The notes under the pieces are model-generated. The model searched no databases. It was not told the origin of the DNA and saw only the letters and a program-made list of their open reading frames with translations. A stretch of DNA of 5,777 nucleotides from DASSJT01 sp035691065 (GTDB taxonomy: Bacteria > Actinomycetota > Actinomycetes > Actinomycetales > Dermatophilaceae), in the NCBI GenBank assembly GCA_035691065.1, contig DASSJT010000256.1:1-5777 (forward strand), read 5' to 3'. Position 1 is the first letter of the stretch; the number at the start of each line of letters is the position of its first letter. The position numbers were made by a program, and so were the translations under genes. This document shows positions 5,436-5,777 of this stretch, in pieces.

Positions 5436-5777
5436 CCCAGCACTACCCCCGCACCGTTGGCAACCGTTGAACGCCGTTGAACCCGTGGGCTGACCAGCGG
5501 CTTTGCCGACTCTGACCGTTGGCAATCGTTGACTGTCACCGAGCATGCTGCGGACTACCTGCGGACCAGCCAGGGTCCGACGCCGCGACCGCGCCCACGA
5601 ATCCGGGGATCGGGACGTGCGCTTCAGGTGATGGCGGACGCTGCTCGACGCTGCGACGTCGACCTGAGCGCCTCGCCTCAAGCCGAAGGGGACGCCAACA
5701 GTTCTCTCCGGTCGTGGGCGTCATGCGGAGCGGAACGTCCACCGTCACGGCGGGGAGGCGACGCGCGGAATGTAACG
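5436..5777. other. Region downstream of recombinase remnant, no gene recognised
   Basis: No frame on either strand gives a protein I recognise; the longest open stretches are low-complexity Arg/Ser/Pro-rich translations typical of non-coding high-GC DNA. No tRNA cloverleaf was seen. The only structure is the CGTTG repeat array near its left end. A gene could begin just beyond the right edge. Confidence 0.5.
5453..5532 (+). repeat. CGTTG repeat array, 10-bp phased, in two groups
   Basis: CCGTTG occurs at 5454, 5464 and 5474, exactly 10 bp apart. The unit recurs at 5516 (CCGTTG) and 5526 (TCGTTG), again 10 bp apart. The 18-mer ACCGTTGGCAACCGTTGA at 5453-5470 is repeated at 5515-5532 with a single mismatch, 62 bp later. 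Helical spacing suggests protein binding on one DNA face. The position, 18 bp after the end of the recombinase remnant, makes a link to an attachment site or accessory binding site of the mobile element plausible but unproven. Confidence 0.6.

Noticed and set aside
5453..5532. CRISPR array reading of the CGTTG repeats
   Set aside because: Units are only 10 bp apart within each group and the longer repeat has just two copies; no spacers of suitable length and no cas genes are present.
5536..5748. Minus-strand 70-codon frame near the right edge
   Set aside because: No ribosome-binding site, no recognisable domain, and Arg/Pro/Ser-rich composition typical of non-coding high-GC DNA.

Overview
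The window looks like chromosomal DNA from a high-GC actinobacterium. Coding sequence is strongly biased to G or C at third codon positions, GTG is used as a start, and a cluster of glycoside hydrolases sits beside remains of a large serine recombinase of the kind common in Actinobacteria. I cannot name the genus from the sequence.

Layout from left to right. (1) Positions 1-231, minus strand: N-terminal 77 codons of a glycoside hydrolase family 3 (GH3) beta-glucosidase-type enzyme, cut by the window edge. (2) Positions 232-475: a divergent intergenic region with a markedly AT-rich block (about 311-347) that holds a perfect TATAAT, an imperfect palindrome and repeated CTATT half-sites; one longer half-site recurs 99 bp downstream. 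(3) Positions 476-1937, plus strand: a two-gene operon encoding a DsbA-fold protein with a single-cysteine CPWS active site, and one base later a COG2345/SufR-like winged-helix regulator with cysteines in its C-terminal domain. (4) Positions 1999-4413, minus strand: a complete 804-residue glycoside hydrolase family 31 (GH31) enzyme with both catalytic aspartates, convergent with the regulator. (5) Positions 4414-5435: a gene-poor stretch with two perfect 8-bp hairpins, then a decayed large serine recombinase that has lost its N-terminus and a central block and changes frame at least twice. (6) Positions 5436-5777: no convincing gene, but an array of CGTTG repeats spaced exactly 10 bp apart lies just after the recombinase remnant.

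The two glycosidases, both on the minus strand, suggest a locus for breaking down oligosaccharides or glycosides. The oppositely oriented thiol-oxidoreductase/regulator pair between them looks like a separate redox-responsive module with its own control region. The recombinase remnant and the repeats mark an old mobile-element insertion next to the GH31 gene. I found no clearly new defence or biosynthetic system. The most unusual signals are the AT-rich operator-like region, the helically phased repeats and the multiply damaged integrase.
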